A stretch of DNA of 64,000 nt from Spongilla lacustris (lineage: Eukaryota; Porifera; Demospongiae; Spongillida; Spongillidae): assembly GCA_949361645.1 (NCBI GenBank), contig OX442435.1:5194220-5258219 (forward strand). The letters are read 5' to 3'. The position numbers and the translations under genes were made by a program. How positions within the stretch are numbered: position 1 is the first letter of the stretch; the number at the start of each line of letters is the position of its first letter. Below are positions 35,801-45,871 of the stretch, piece by piece. The notes under the pieces are model-generated. The model was given only the letters and a program-made list of their open reading frames with translations. It searched no databases and was not told where the DNA came from.

Positions 35801-38800
35801 TGTACCGTATATAATTTCGTAAAATTAATTGTTTCTAAATATAATAAGAATTTTCTGTTCACTTCCGGTTTCTGTAGCACGGGCAGAACGCTCATTTAAA
35901 GTACATTGGCACGGGTGCTAAGATCCACAATATTTCAGGATAGATTGACAAGCTTGGGAGTTTTGGCAGTAGAGACACATCTAGCTAAGGCTATAAATTA
36001 GGATGCTGTAATGTTATTGAGCATTATTTCAGACAGTGTGTCAGATTAATGTATATATCTGCGCATGTATCATGCACGTTACCATGGGGAACATGTATGT
36101 AATGATGCACTAATGCTGCACTGAAACGTTGAAACACTGAATGTCATACATATGCTGTTCAACGTCTATAGCTGACTAGAGTGCAGGTATGCCAGATTTG
36201 CGTTACCCTTGGGCAGCGTTCGTTCCCCACGAGTATCTGTTGATCATTATTACAGAGTAAAAATTGACGTAGGCCTAATAGTATACGGTATGCACAATGC
36301 AGCCGCGCGGCCAGTATTTATAATATAGCTAAGTATATGTTACACCGGTATAATTTCGCCGCGTGAACTAAAGGCAAATAAAAAATAAATCTAAATAAGA
36401 CCAAAGCGATATTTCTTCCCCTTTTACCATCACGCGGTATAAGTTGTTTTTAATTTTCGTCGCGCGAACAATAACAGTTTAATAAAATAATGTAGTTAAA
36501 TATTCGCCGCGTGAACTTAATAAAGGCAAGTGAATATTAAAAACAATAAGACCAATAAGACAACAGCGATATTTTTTCCCCCCAGCCGGCTGTATGTCCC
36601 AATGGGGGCTATTATGGGGCCCGTAAAGACCATTTAGCCCTGGGGCCCGTGCCGGCTCTCGACGGCCCTACCCACATGCACTTATATCTTGGCACCCAGG
36701 CAAGGTTATCGGCCTTCTTCACAGAGCTTAGGCCACTGGAAGGCAATGAAGCCACTTCACAATGAAAAAAAATTGGTTAGAGGGGGGAAGACCAATCTAA
36801 CTAACAAAGAATTTAGAAGCAATTTTCTATAATGCTAAAGAGTTGGTCCAGCCTCCAGGAACGATGGTTGTAAATCAACTACAGTAAGCCATGTTCCCAT
36901 GTTCCCATGCTATGATCAAAGACAAATAAAGCATTGTAACATGTCCAAACCACATCTCGGTACAAAGCAATGCAAGTCTTAACTGCACAAGGTATGTGGG
37001 CTGAAGGTTCAAATGTCCACATGTGTTTAACCCCATGGCTACCATGCACTCAACATTCATCAACACATCATATGTCACCCACAGATCTACATGTATCACC
37101 CACAGACCTACATGTGTCACCCCCAACTTACCATCATCTTAATCTGACCATCTCCATAGAAGGTACTGAACAAGTTCTTCTGTCATTGGAGATACAAGAA
37201 GCTACATGTAGCAACCTATACACTGATAGAAATCTACATATGTATTGACACCCCTGTGGTACATATAGGGATAATACATCTGCGGTGTACAGGTGTTGTA
37301 TGGACACCCCTGTGGTGTACAGGTGTTGTATGGACACCCCTGTGGTGTACAGGTGTTGTATGGACGCCCCTGTGGTGTACAGGTGTTGTATAGACACCCC
37401 TGTGGTGCACGAGTGTTGTATGAACACCCCTGTGGTATGCAGGTGTTGTATGGACATCCTGTGGTGTACAGGTGTTGTATTGACACCCCTGTGGTGTACA
37501 GGTGTTGTGTGGACACCCCTGTGGTGTACTTACAGACTTTGATATCTTGTGGACATATCGTTTGTAGACAATGAATAGTGTGATGACCACACCCACTGCC
37601 AGACACATGGCTATCAGTCCTCCAAACACAATTCCTGCAATGCCAGCACTGCGAAGGGGAAATAGTCACGAAGGTGGTGGTGGATGCCATGATGAGGTGA
37701 CATATTGATGAGGATGAGGTGACATGTACACCTGTATGTTGATGAGGATGAGGTGACATGTACACCTGTACATTGATGAGGATGAGGTGACATGTACACC
37801 TGTACATTGATGAAGATGAGGTGACGAGAAGATTATGTAATGACAGAAATGACATGTGGTGGTGATGGTGATGAGGTATCGCCTATAGCAACAGGACTGT
37901 TGAGGGTCCACACCTCTGAAGGCCAGTACTGGAGCAGGACTCAGAGGCACACACCACACACTGGCTGATGGAGGGTCCCTTACACCCAATACATCCTTGG
38001 GCACAGGGGAGGCAGTTCATGGCACTATCCTGGTACTCTAATTATGAGGAAGGGAGAAAAATTTATTTCATTTGTACGTGCACAGTAAAAAATGTACCAT
38101 GCCTATACCTGTGGCATTGTCACATCCGCTGGCACAATCTGCATATCTCCTAGCATAGCGACATGTGGTGCATGAAGTGTTCCCAGGTCCAGTGCAGGAG
38201 GCACACAGGCCATCACAGGGGAGACATAAGGTGGTGATACCCTGGAGGACCAACTGCAGTGTGCTCCCAGAAGAGAGGCCATTGCTACTTGAGGGTGAAG
38301 ACGGATATGTTCCTTGAGGGCAGCTGGAAGAATAACAAGACACCTATGGAAAGTTTGGAGTGTGGAAGGTGGTGGTTGAGATGGTAAATGAGAGGGATTA
38401 ATATTCATTGATTGAATATTCCACAGTTTTGACTGTACCTGATGACCCTGCTGATCCAGTTGGACATAGCTGCATCCTAGGCAGCCATTGGTGAGGTTTA
38501 CATAGGGGAGGGGCCCAGCACACCCCATGGTGCATCCATGGTAACAGGGGGTGCACATGGTACCATTAGCATAGGTCCCCTGGGGACATGAGGCCACACA
38601 TAGCTGTCCTGTCTGTGTGGACAAGACATAATTTCTGCAGCTAGTGCAGTGGTATGCATCCTGTGAGGGAGGGAGGGAGGGAGGGAGGGAGGGAGGGAGG
38701 GAGGGAGGGAGGGAGGGAGGGAGGGAGGGAGGGAGGGAGGGAGGGAGGGAGGGAGGGAGGGAGGGAGGGAGGGAGGGAGGGAGGGAGGGAGGGAGGGAGG

Positions 38801-41800
38801 GAGGGAGGGAGGGAGGGAGGGAGGGAGGGAGGGAGGGAGGGAGGGAGGGAGGGAGGGAGGGAGGGAGGGAGGGAGGGAGGGAGGGAGGGAGGGAGGGAGG
38901 GAGGGAGGGAGGGAGGGAGGGAGGGAGGGAGGGAGGGAGGGAGGGAGGGAGGGAGGGAGGGAGGGAGGGAGGGAGGGAGGGAGGGAGGGAGGGAGGGAGG
39001 GAGGGAGGGAGGGAGGGAGGGAGGGAGGGAGGGAGGGAGGGAGGGAGGGAGGGAGGGAGGGAGGGAGGGAGGGAGGGAGGGAGGGAGGGAGGGAGGGAGG
39101 GAGGGAGGGAGGGAGGGAGGGAGGGAGGGAGGGAGGGAGGGAGGGAGGGAGGGAGGGAGGGAGGGAGGGAGGGAGGGAGGGAGGGAGGGAGGGAGGGAGG
39201 GAGGGAGGGAGGGAGGGAGGGAGGGAGGGAGGGAGGGAGGGAGGGAGGGAGGGAGGGAGGGAGGGAGGGAGGGAGGGAGGGAGGGAGGGAGGGAGGGAGG
39301 GAGGGAGGGAGGGAGGGAGGGAGGGAGGGAGGGAGGGAGGGAGGGAGGGAGGGAGGGAGGGAGGGAGGGAGGGAGGGAGGGAGGGAGGGAGGGAGGGAGG
39401 GAGGGAGGGAGGGAGGGAGGGAGGGAGGGAGGGAGGGAGGGAGGGAGGGAGGGAGGGAGGGAGGGAGGGAGGGAGGGAGGGAGGGAGGGAGGGAGGGAGG
39501 GAGGGAGGGAGGGAGGGAGGGAGGGAGGGAGGGAGGGAGGGAGGGAGGGAGGGAGGGAGGGAGGGAGGGAGGGAGGGAGGGAGGGAGGGAGGGAGGGAGG
39601 GAGGGAGGGAGGGAGGGAGGGAGGGAGGGAGGGAGGGAGGGAGGGAGGGAGGGAGGGAGGGAGGGAGGGAGGGAGGGAGGGAGGGAGGGAGGGAGGGAGG
39701 GAGGGAGGGAGGGAGGGAGGGAGGGAGGGAGGGAGGGAGGGAGGGAGGGAGGGAGGGAGGGAGGGAGGGAGGGAGGGAGGGAGGGAGGGAGGGAGGGAGG
39801 GAGGGAGGGAGGGAGGGAGGGAGGGAGGGAGGGAGGGAGGGAGGGAGGGAGGGAGGGAGGATTGAACAGGGAGGAGGGATAGGAGAGGAAAGGAAGGAAA
39901 AGAGGGGGAAGGAAGGGGAGGGGAGGGGAGGGGAGGGGAGGGGAGGGGAGGGGAGGGGAGGGGAGGGGAGGGGAGGGGAGGGGAGGGGAGGGGAGGGGAG
40001 GGGAGGGGAGGGGAGGGGAGGGGAGGGGAGGGGAGGGGAGGGGAGGGGAGGGGAGGGGAGGGGAGGGGAGGGGAGGGGAGGGGAGGGGAGGGGAGGGGAG
40101 GGGAGGGGAGGGGAGGGGAGGGGAGGGGAGGGGAGGGGAGGGGAGGGGAGGGGAGGGGAGGGGAGGGGAGGGGGAAGGGGAGGGGAGGGGAGAGGAGGGG
40201 AGATGACTGTGGTAAGAGGAGGAGCAGAGGAAGATGGCTGTGTACATACCATTCCTCCCACACATCCTCCAAGACACTGGGGGTCACAGTCCTCACACAC
40301 ACCAGAGCTGCCATTCTGGAGTATTCCACTGCTGCCTGGGGACTGGACGATGACACTGCAATTGGCCACACACCTTCTATTGTACACATAGTTCCTGCAG
40401 CCATCACACTGGGTGTCATTGGGACCCCAACAGGAGAAGGTGGAGCTACACTGGGAGTGGCACACATAGCCTGCTGCAACTGTGAGGGAGGGAGGGAGGG
40501 AGGGAGGGAGGGAGGGAGGGAGGGAGGGAGGGAGGGAGGGAGGGAGGGAGGGAGGGAGGGAGGGAGGGAGGGAGGGAGGGAGGGAGGGAGGGAGGGAGGG
40601 AGGGAGGGAGGGAGGGAGGGAGGGAGGGAGGGAGGGAGGGAGGGAGGGAGGGAGGGAGGGAGGGAGGGAGGGAGGGAGGGAGGGAGGGAGGGAGGGAGGG
40701 AGGGAGGGAGGGAGGGAGGGAGGGAGGGAGGGAGGGAGGGAGGGAGGGAGGGAGGGAGGGAGGGAGGGAGGGAGGGAGGGAGGGAGGGAGGGAGGGAGGG
40801 AGGGAGGGAGGGAGGGAGGGAGGGAGGGAGGGAGGGAGGGAGGGAGGGAGGGAGGGAGGGAGGGAGGGAGGGAGGGAGGGAGGGAGGGAGGGAGGGAGGG
40901 AGGGAGGGAGGGAGGGAGGGAGGGAGGGAGGGAGGGAGGGAGGGAGGGAGGGAGGGAGGGAGGGAGGGAGGGAGGGAGGGAGGGAGGGAGGGAGGGAGGG
41001 AGGGAGGGAGGGAGGGAGGGAGGGAGGGAGGGAGGGAGGGAGGGAGGGAGGGAGGGAGGGAGGGAGGGAGGGAGGGAGGGAGGGAGGGAGGGAGGGAGGG
41101 AGGGAGGGAGGGAGGGAGGGAGGGAGGTGGAAGGAGTGCTAAAATTGTCACAACTTCTATACTGCTATAGTGTAAGTGTACGAAGACAGAATAGTTGTCA
41201 TCCAACTAGTTCATAAACAATGGGTCCCAGTGAATGTGTTCAAAGATATCAGATTTATTAGAGTTATAACATGGAATGGAAGGGGTTAGCTGAGAGTGGG
41301 AAGAGTTGAGGGAGTGTATTAATGCCATAGGAAAAGATAAACCCTTACATAATTCTATTTTTGCCCAGCCTTGTGCATGCATGTGAATTGCCAAATTGAA
41401 TTCCCAAGCAGTGGAAAGATAAATTCACAACCATAATAATGATGACATTTATTCATTGTCTGGTTAGTCTCCTAGTCCAATACCACCAACAAAACACTTA
41501 CTGCATGCTGCAGGGTCCATACGATATGGAGCACTTGAACTCAGACACATAGAAGAGTTACTGTTGGCTAGGTAGTGAGTGAAGTTGCCAACATAACAGA
41601 GATACGGGTTATTGCCCTGCAAATAGCCGCCATATTGGATCTGTTGGAGGGAACTGAGGTCTATGCTTTGGAGGGATGTAGATCTCAAGGAAAGGCTGAC
41701 GAGCTGGTCTGTGGGTGTGTAGGCTCACATAAAATACAGCAAAAAGACATGTTGTTGTGAGACATACATGAACCAGGACACTTAGAGCCAGAGGTTTGGA

Positions 41801-42739
41801 GATAAAGTGCAGACCCAGGAAAGCCTACTGTCTTCAAATTCCTCAGGTATGGAAAAGTGGTCAACATGTGAAGAGACTCAATGCGAAGGTATCCTTGGAT
41901 TTCCTGGATTGTGGACAAGATTTCCAAACTAGTGTTGCTGCAGAGGAGAGGGAAGTGAACAATGTGACATGTTTTTACTTAGTGCACACCTAACAACGGA
42001 AGAATCACTGATGAGTAGTGAACCATTCACAATGATGCAGCTGTTGAACTGGCCAAGGCTTGTAGGCAGAAGACCAACACTTGGATTCACACCAGCACAC
42101 ACTAGGATAATGAAGTATTTAGGTCTTGCTATAATGGACTACAAGTACACGTACTCACCTCTAGGACACACCCCACTGCAAGCCACACACACAGCTCCAT
42201 TGTTGGAGGTGTAGCTTGGAGGACATGATGTTACACATGTCCCTGCATACTCCAAAAGGTTACCTATTGAGAACGGTCTTGACTGGTTATCTAACCATTT
42301 GGACCACACCCACCTGGGCATTGCTGCACACACAGACCACCAGAAGCCAGTCTATAGTTGGGATTGTTGACCAGCATGAAGAGAGTAGGGTCATATACTT
42401 GGGCAGGGGGACATTGGGTCACACAGGTGCTATTGTTCAGAAGGATAGTGCAGGCCTACAGGGAAGGAAGACATAAACATTTGCACTTCCAGAAATCATC
42501 CTGATGTTTCTCAATTTGAATGCAGACGAGTTACCACCCATGCCAAATATACATGCATTGATTTATTAAAGTAGCAAACATGACAGCATAATTAATCTTT
42601 GATGAATTAATACAAATGTTGATGTTTAAACATTCACATGTGGTGCGTTGCATACATTTCCTGCATTTCCAAAAAAACTTCTTGTTAGCTAACATGAAGA
42701 AGGCATGTAATACAATGTGTGGTCAAGCTCTGTTGCAGC

Positions 42740-42772
<33 letters not shown>

Positions 42773-44975
42773 GTTTAGTAATGTGATGAGGCTATGTGAA
42801 TACTATTCATTATTTTTGCAATGCTCTCTCTCTCTCCCTCAAATTTATATACATGTAGGTACATAGCTGTCTCACAGGTTTGAAGACAGAACTTTGGGGG
42901 GCCATGCACCCATATGCAACTACCCAAGGCAATAGAGCTGGCTTAAGCAGGTTATATTTAGTAGTGGTTATTAAAATGTGGGAGGTGCCCTCACATAACA
43001 CTGGCTGCTGGTGGTCCCAGAGCAGCCAGCTGCACACAGAGAACTACAGCATTGGTAGGGACCCCCTCCAGGGGGCTGGAAGCAGCGACCACACCCCTGG
43101 GGACACACTGTCCTGGTCACTGTGAGGGGGAGAGGGTGTGCGATAGACAGCAGAGCGCAGGGACACCATCACCTTACATGTCTGACAGTAGAGAGAGCTC
43201 CAACAGTGCTGGGAGTGGCAGGATGATGGGCAGTCTGGGGGAGGGAGGGACTCAAAATGAGCCATCTACATCATGGCTATACATGTGTACATCTTTGTAT
43301 TGTATCAATGAGAGCTATCTGCTCATGTCACCCCTGTGCTTGAGATGCAATTGGTATGTTAAGGGAAGCTTTAAAAGTCACATCGAGCCTGGAACTAGTG
43401 AAGCGTAACTAATGCAATGTGCATCACATGCCATCACATGATGGACTATATGTGGATCACATGCACTGCAAGCTTACTACTGCTGGCAGCAGTACACCCT
43501 GACATAGAGTAGTCAAGCCATCCATTATTGAGGATGTCGTTCCAGTTCACATTGAGAAAGTCACACATCCCATTGGTGGATACAAAAGCAGCCCCTCCAT
43601 TGGTAATCTCAGTGAGGTTGGGAAGGTTCAAGGAACTGATGTTGGAGTTATCCACTACAAGAGCCACAGGACCATTGGCTGAAGTGAAGGTACTCTGGCC
43701 CCTGGTGATGCGCAGGTTAGGTAGAGTGATGTTGGCCACTTGAGGGATGTTGATGAACAGAAGAGAACCAGATATCTCCTTGAGATAGTACAGAGCATTA
43801 AAGCTGTCTTCTGTAATGGACGAGGGGCCAGGTGTGAGCTGAATGGACAGGCTCCCAGTGATGTAGGTACAGCCACAGAACCTGGAGTTCAGAGTAGCCA
43901 GCACTTGATCATTAGAGCTCCCACTCAAGGCCACACCTATGACATCTCCTGCACACGCAGTGGCTGTTTTAAGGAGAAAGCAAATCAACACTAGTAACCA
44001 GAAGGGCCCCACGCCCCTCCCGCCACCCCCCCCCCCCCCCCCTCTCTCCCAAAAAAAAATTCTTTGTACTCACGAATTCGCAAAAGCGATGTTTACTAGC
44101 TAAACTTTTTAAATTTCTTAAGTATACGCTTTGTTACTATGTGCAACGCGTAACACATTACACTACAGTGTAACTCATAGAAGTGCCCTTGTCAACTCAG
44201 ATGAGCTAGGAGCAAAATTATCAATTGCCTTAAAACTCACTTGAAATGGACAACATAAGTTTCCTTTCCACAGTCATCGTAAGCAGTCCCTCATGATTTT
44301 AACCAGTTTTCACTCTCTTCAATGCAGAGAAACTGCGTTCAGCAGTGCATGAACTAACAGGGATTGCTACGACGAGTGTATAGTGTATCTACAAGATCAG
44401 CAAAGTCATCATCGCACTTGGGCAGGAAGGCTGGAAATCTGTATACACTCGAGCGAAGTTGAATTAACTCTTCCGCACATGCATGTACCTCAATAACTGA
44501 ATAAGTCTAAGTTGTAAAATGTAAAGTTAACGGGCTGAAGGATTGCAAAATATTGTACACTGTAGTGTAGATGCAATTGCGGTATATTGCACCAGATTTC
44601 TTCCTGTAACATTCAGACTCCATTTTATAGCGCGCCATGCAATATTGGAAGCGTGACGATCGCCGCTACTGCTAGTAACCACTACCACACCTACCGCGTC
44701 CTAATGTGACAAATGTGCAGGCACTGCAGGGGCATGTCGTGCTACAAAGCGGCAACCTAGCGACGAGTTCACAAGTTGGCATGCAGTGATAAAGATGCGT
44801 TTCTGACGGAACCTTAGAAAAAGATTATAGCGTGCACGACTCGCTCACCTGTGATGGCGGTGCAGTTAGGAGGTGTGAGGGCATAACAATTTCTCAGGAG
44901 GACGAGAGACAAGCTGATGACAAGCAACCACGTTACTAGTACCGTGACTCGCGACCCTCGTTCATCCATCTTCAT
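28796..44975 (-). CDS. EGFR/ErbB-like receptor tyrosine kinase, copy 1 (26 exons)
   Basis: Exons in coding order: 44850-44975 (provisional), 43478-43963, 43178-43234, 42995-43119, 42314-42455, 42159-42242, 41990-42101, 41768-41937, 41502-41708, 40250-40479, 38439-38660, 38109-38343, 37914-38037, 37534-37648, 35288-35401, 35121-35222, 34220-34405, 32651-32806, 32376-32598, 31725-31822, 29769-29814, 29649-29711, 29450-29548, 29288-29350, 29098-29151, 28796-28872. From exon 2 on, all phases agree, giving about 1195 residues; EGFR-family receptors are 1200-1350. Domain order is receptor L1, furin-like, L2, Cys-rich domain IV, TM, kinase, tyrosine tail, which is the EGFR architecture. The kinase matches EGFR most closely ([32 protein letters not shown]). 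It should act at the plasma membrane as a ligand-gated kinase; the ligand is unknown. Exon 1 to exon 2 does not join in phase. Confidence 0.88.
30000..31620 (-). pseudogene. Decayed RT element in intron 20 of copy 1
   Basis: Minus-strand pieces read [39 protein letters not shown] and [13 protein letters not shown], the RT palm with a YLDD catalytic box. Frames are interrupted. The same insertion, at the same place, is in intron 20 of copy 2 (about 54700-56420), so it predates the duplication. It runs in the same orientation as the host gene. Confidence 0.65.
31725..35401 (-). CDS. Receptor copy 1 exons 15-20: tyrosine kinase domain
   Basis: Exons 35288-35401, 35121-35222, 34220-34405, 32651-32806, 32376-32598 and 31725-31822. 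The kinase landmarks are complete. The glycine loop is [10 protein letters not shown] and the beta-3 lysine is in VAIKVL. The alpha-C glutamate is in LLQEGVVMA, the catalytic loop is HRDLAARN and the metal-binding motif is DFG. The activation loop has one tyrosine ([11 protein letters not shown]), then APE, DVWSFG and a C-lobe ending NTRPSF. The gatekeeper position reads Ser (MMLISQF; EGFR has LITQL). An active kinase is expected. The large intron before exon 21 holds a decayed RT element also present in copy 2. Confidence 0.92.
32997..33560. other. Intron 17 segment inverted relative to copy 2
   Basis: This block matches copy 2 positions 57833-58360 only when reverse-complemented. For example, ggagcttttggatgcctcta (33179 on) pairs with tagaggcatccaaaagctcc (58212 on). 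Sequence on both sides is collinear between the copies. The coding exons are not affected. Confidence 0.75.
34487..35082. mobile_element. Fold-back element in intron 16 of copy 1
   Basis: The termini gtttccgagaaaatgtc and gacattttctcggaaac are perfect inverted repeats. Inside, further blocks (taatcaaatcgcttcaaatt / aatttgaagcgatttgatta) are also inverted. No coding frame is seen. Intron 16 is 715 bp here but only 61 bp in copy 2, which lacks the element. Confidence 0.8.
35612..36670. mobile_element. hAT-type non-autonomous element in intron 14 of copy 1
   Basis: The left end cagggccgccgagag and right end ctctcgacggcccta are near-perfect inverted repeats. The 8-bp sequence cccacatg flanks it on both sides (35604-35611 and 36671-36678), the target duplication expected of hAT. 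A G run lies at 35626-35652, and ggggcccg words recur near both ends. No transposase frame is seen. It is absent from copy 2. Confidence 0.82.
37262..37530. repeat. 30-bp minisatellite at the 5' end of intron 14
   Basis: About nine copies of a 30-bp unit (ggtgttgtatggacacccct then gtggtgtaca). The last unit runs into the exon 14 donor: gtggtgtacttac contains the reverse complement of gtaagt. Open frames on both strands across it are repeat artefacts. Confidence 0.88.
37534..37648 (-). CDS. Receptor copy 1 exon 14: transmembrane segment
   Basis: The exon encodes [20 protein letters not shown] followed by [18 protein letters not shown]. This is one hydrophobic helix of about 26 residues with small-x3-small (GxxxG-like) spacing, then a basic stop-transfer. 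It fits phase 2 in and phase 0 out. The corresponding exon of copy 2 shares only the general pattern. Confidence 0.85.
37690..37830. repeat. 34-bp minisatellite in intron 13 of copy 1
   Basis: Four imperfect copies of a unit beginning gatgaggatgaggtgacatg and ending tacacctgtaca, lying between exons 13 and 14. No counterpart is seen in the matching intron of copy 2 (60261-60460). Confidence 0.85.
37914..40479 (-). CDS. Receptor copy 1 exons 10-13: Cys-rich domain IV
   Basis: Exons 40250-40479, 38439-38660, 38109-38343 and 37914-38037. Motifs include [69 protein letters not shown] and [16 protein letters not shown]. Regular C-x2-C-x(2-3)-C spacing matches growth-factor receptor domain IV. Introns 9 and 10 contain long CCCT arrays running right up to the acceptors of exons 10 and 11. 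The exon 13 donor (gtgtgg) is weaker than its copy 2 counterpart (gtaagt). Confidence 0.85.
38665..39860. repeat. Perfect GGGA array in intron 10 (about 299 units)
   Basis: About 1.2 kb of uninterrupted GGGA on the plus strand, which is CCCT on the coding strand. It ends 4-5 bases from the exon 11 acceptor (ccctcacag then GATGCA), so it forms the polypyrimidine tract. The very long frames on both strands of this array are artefacts. Confidence 0.97.
39914..40200. repeat. GGGGA array in intron 10
   Basis: About 50 copies of the 5-mer GGGGA, joined to the GGGA array by a short degenerate purine stretch (39861-39913). Together they make most of intron 10 a one-sided purine tract. Confidence 0.95.
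40484..41127. repeat. Perfect GGGA array in intron 9 (about 161 units)
   Basis: About 644 bp of GGGA, reading CCCT on the coding strand directly into the exon 10 acceptor (ccctcacag then TTGCAGCA). It occupies the whole 3' part of intron 9. Confidence 0.97.
41502..42101 (-). CDS. Receptor copy 1 exons 7-9: L2 domain
   Basis: Exons 41990-42101, 41768-41937 and 41502-41708 encode [65 protein letters not shown] and [17 protein letters not shown]. This is the second receptor-L domain, including the NPYLCY closing motif matching NKNLCY of EGFR. The exon 8 donor is taken as gtatgt at 41767, which restores phase. The domain is missing from copy 2. Confidence 0.83.
42159..43234 (-). CDS. Receptor copy 1 exons 3-6: furin-like Cys-rich domain II
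   Basis: Four exons (43178-43234, 42995-43119, 42314-42455, 42159-42242) join in phase. They read [75 protein letters not shown] and [18 protein letters not shown]. The C-x3-C, CW and GTCV-x2-CPP spacing is that of the furin-like region of EGFR and insulin receptors, where it carries the dimerisation arm. All four exons are absent from copy 2. Confidence 0.85.
42740..42768. repeat. G homopolymer in intron 4 of copy 1
   Basis: A run of about 29 G. Similar runs lie at 1892-1922, 25023-25052, 35626-35652 and 45833-45870. Homopolymer lengths may not be reliable in the assembly. Confidence 0.9.
43478..43963 (-). CDS. Receptor copy 1 exon 2: L1 ligand-binding domain
   Basis: One 486-bp exon encodes most of the first receptor-L domain: [43 protein letters not shown] and [19 protein letters not shown]. 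These are leucine-rich beta-helix repeats closing on a Cys, as in EGFR domain I. The acceptor is cttaaaacag and the donor gtaagc, leaving phase 1. The in-frame GTG at 44012 lies upstream of the acceptor and is not a start. Confidence 0.85.
44850..44975 (-). CDS. Provisional signal-peptide exon of receptor copy 1
   Basis: ATG at 44975 opens MKMDERGSR and then a hydrophobic core ([18 protein letters not shown]) before a good GTGAGC donor. It is the best signal peptide upstream of the L1 exon. The donor leaves phase 0, but exon 2 needs phase 1, so a small exon is missing, another donor is used, or the true first exon is elsewhere. Confidence 0.5.
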
Positions 44976-45830
44976 CTTTATCAGTATCGCTATCTTAGCG
45001 ATACAACTCAGTACTATATATATATTATGACGAGTTACAATAGCATTTCATATCACGTTTACAGTCTATATCCGGTCCTGTCATCCGGATATTTGGGCAT
45101 AGATAATATATTAATTATCTATGGTAATACTGGGTGAGCGACCGGCTGCTCGGGGCTCGGATCGGATAATTATATATCCAGCCTTGTCCATGGTTGATTC
45201 ATGCACGCTTTTTAGCATATTGCAATTGCACATACATGTACATGCACCCCATCATGCAGTGCATGCAACTTGTCGAAATACTGTTGAAACAAATGATCAG
45301 TAGTGATTAGATAGTGCAATTGCATTACCTTTCGTGTGTTGCCGAGCATCACATTGCCTAGCCTTTTGTTCTCTGATAGTTGTTAATCGAAGACTGACCA
45401 ATTCGAATTAGCAGTCGAGAAAGTATTCGTGCACGGGAAAAGATTAGCAGCAGCCTGCGGTGTTTGGATGAAGCTGATGTAGGAGTGAACTTAGTTCATG
45501 TGGCATCTTTGCACCGACCACAAGTGCGCATCATTTTTAATCAGAAATTACCAACAATAATGTGCCACCACACATATAATATCTTTAAAGTCATGCATGT
45601 GTTGATCACATCTCTATACAAGATGGTATATACCTGCGTAGTCCAGGCGTCCTAGCTTAAGGGCTAAAGAATTCCACTGATCAATCGAAAACTGCATGTG
45701 TTTTGTTTTTTTTTGCTTTTTTTTTTTAAGGCCCGATGGGTGTTACAGCCCAGGGACACACAAGGGTGTTCTGCTGACATATTTGGGTGACGGCAGGCTA
45801 TGCTGGGGTGTTAGCTGCAAGGGCGTAAGG

Positions 45831-45871
<41 letters not shown>

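Noticed and set aside
37262..37530. Possible CRISPR-like array
   Set aside because: Units are contiguous with no unique spacers, it lies in a eukaryotic intron and no cas genes are present.
37202..37855. Repetitive [14 protein letters not shown] frames on both strands
   Set aside because: They are translations of the 30-bp minisatellite in intron 14, whose unit length is a multiple of three.
38103..41205. Proteins of 400-850 residues made of PPSL or GGRE repeats (also 61047-63163)
   Set aside because: A 4-bp repeat without stops is open in all frames on both strands. The real exons end at splice sites flanking the arrays, and the arrays are intronic.
43446..44012. Start codon and signal peptide ([14 protein letters not shown]) at 44012
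   Set aside because: The codon is GTG, not ATG, and the hydrophobic stretch is the pyrimidine-rich 3' end of intron 1 translated. The acceptor cttaaaacag lies just before the L1 sequence.
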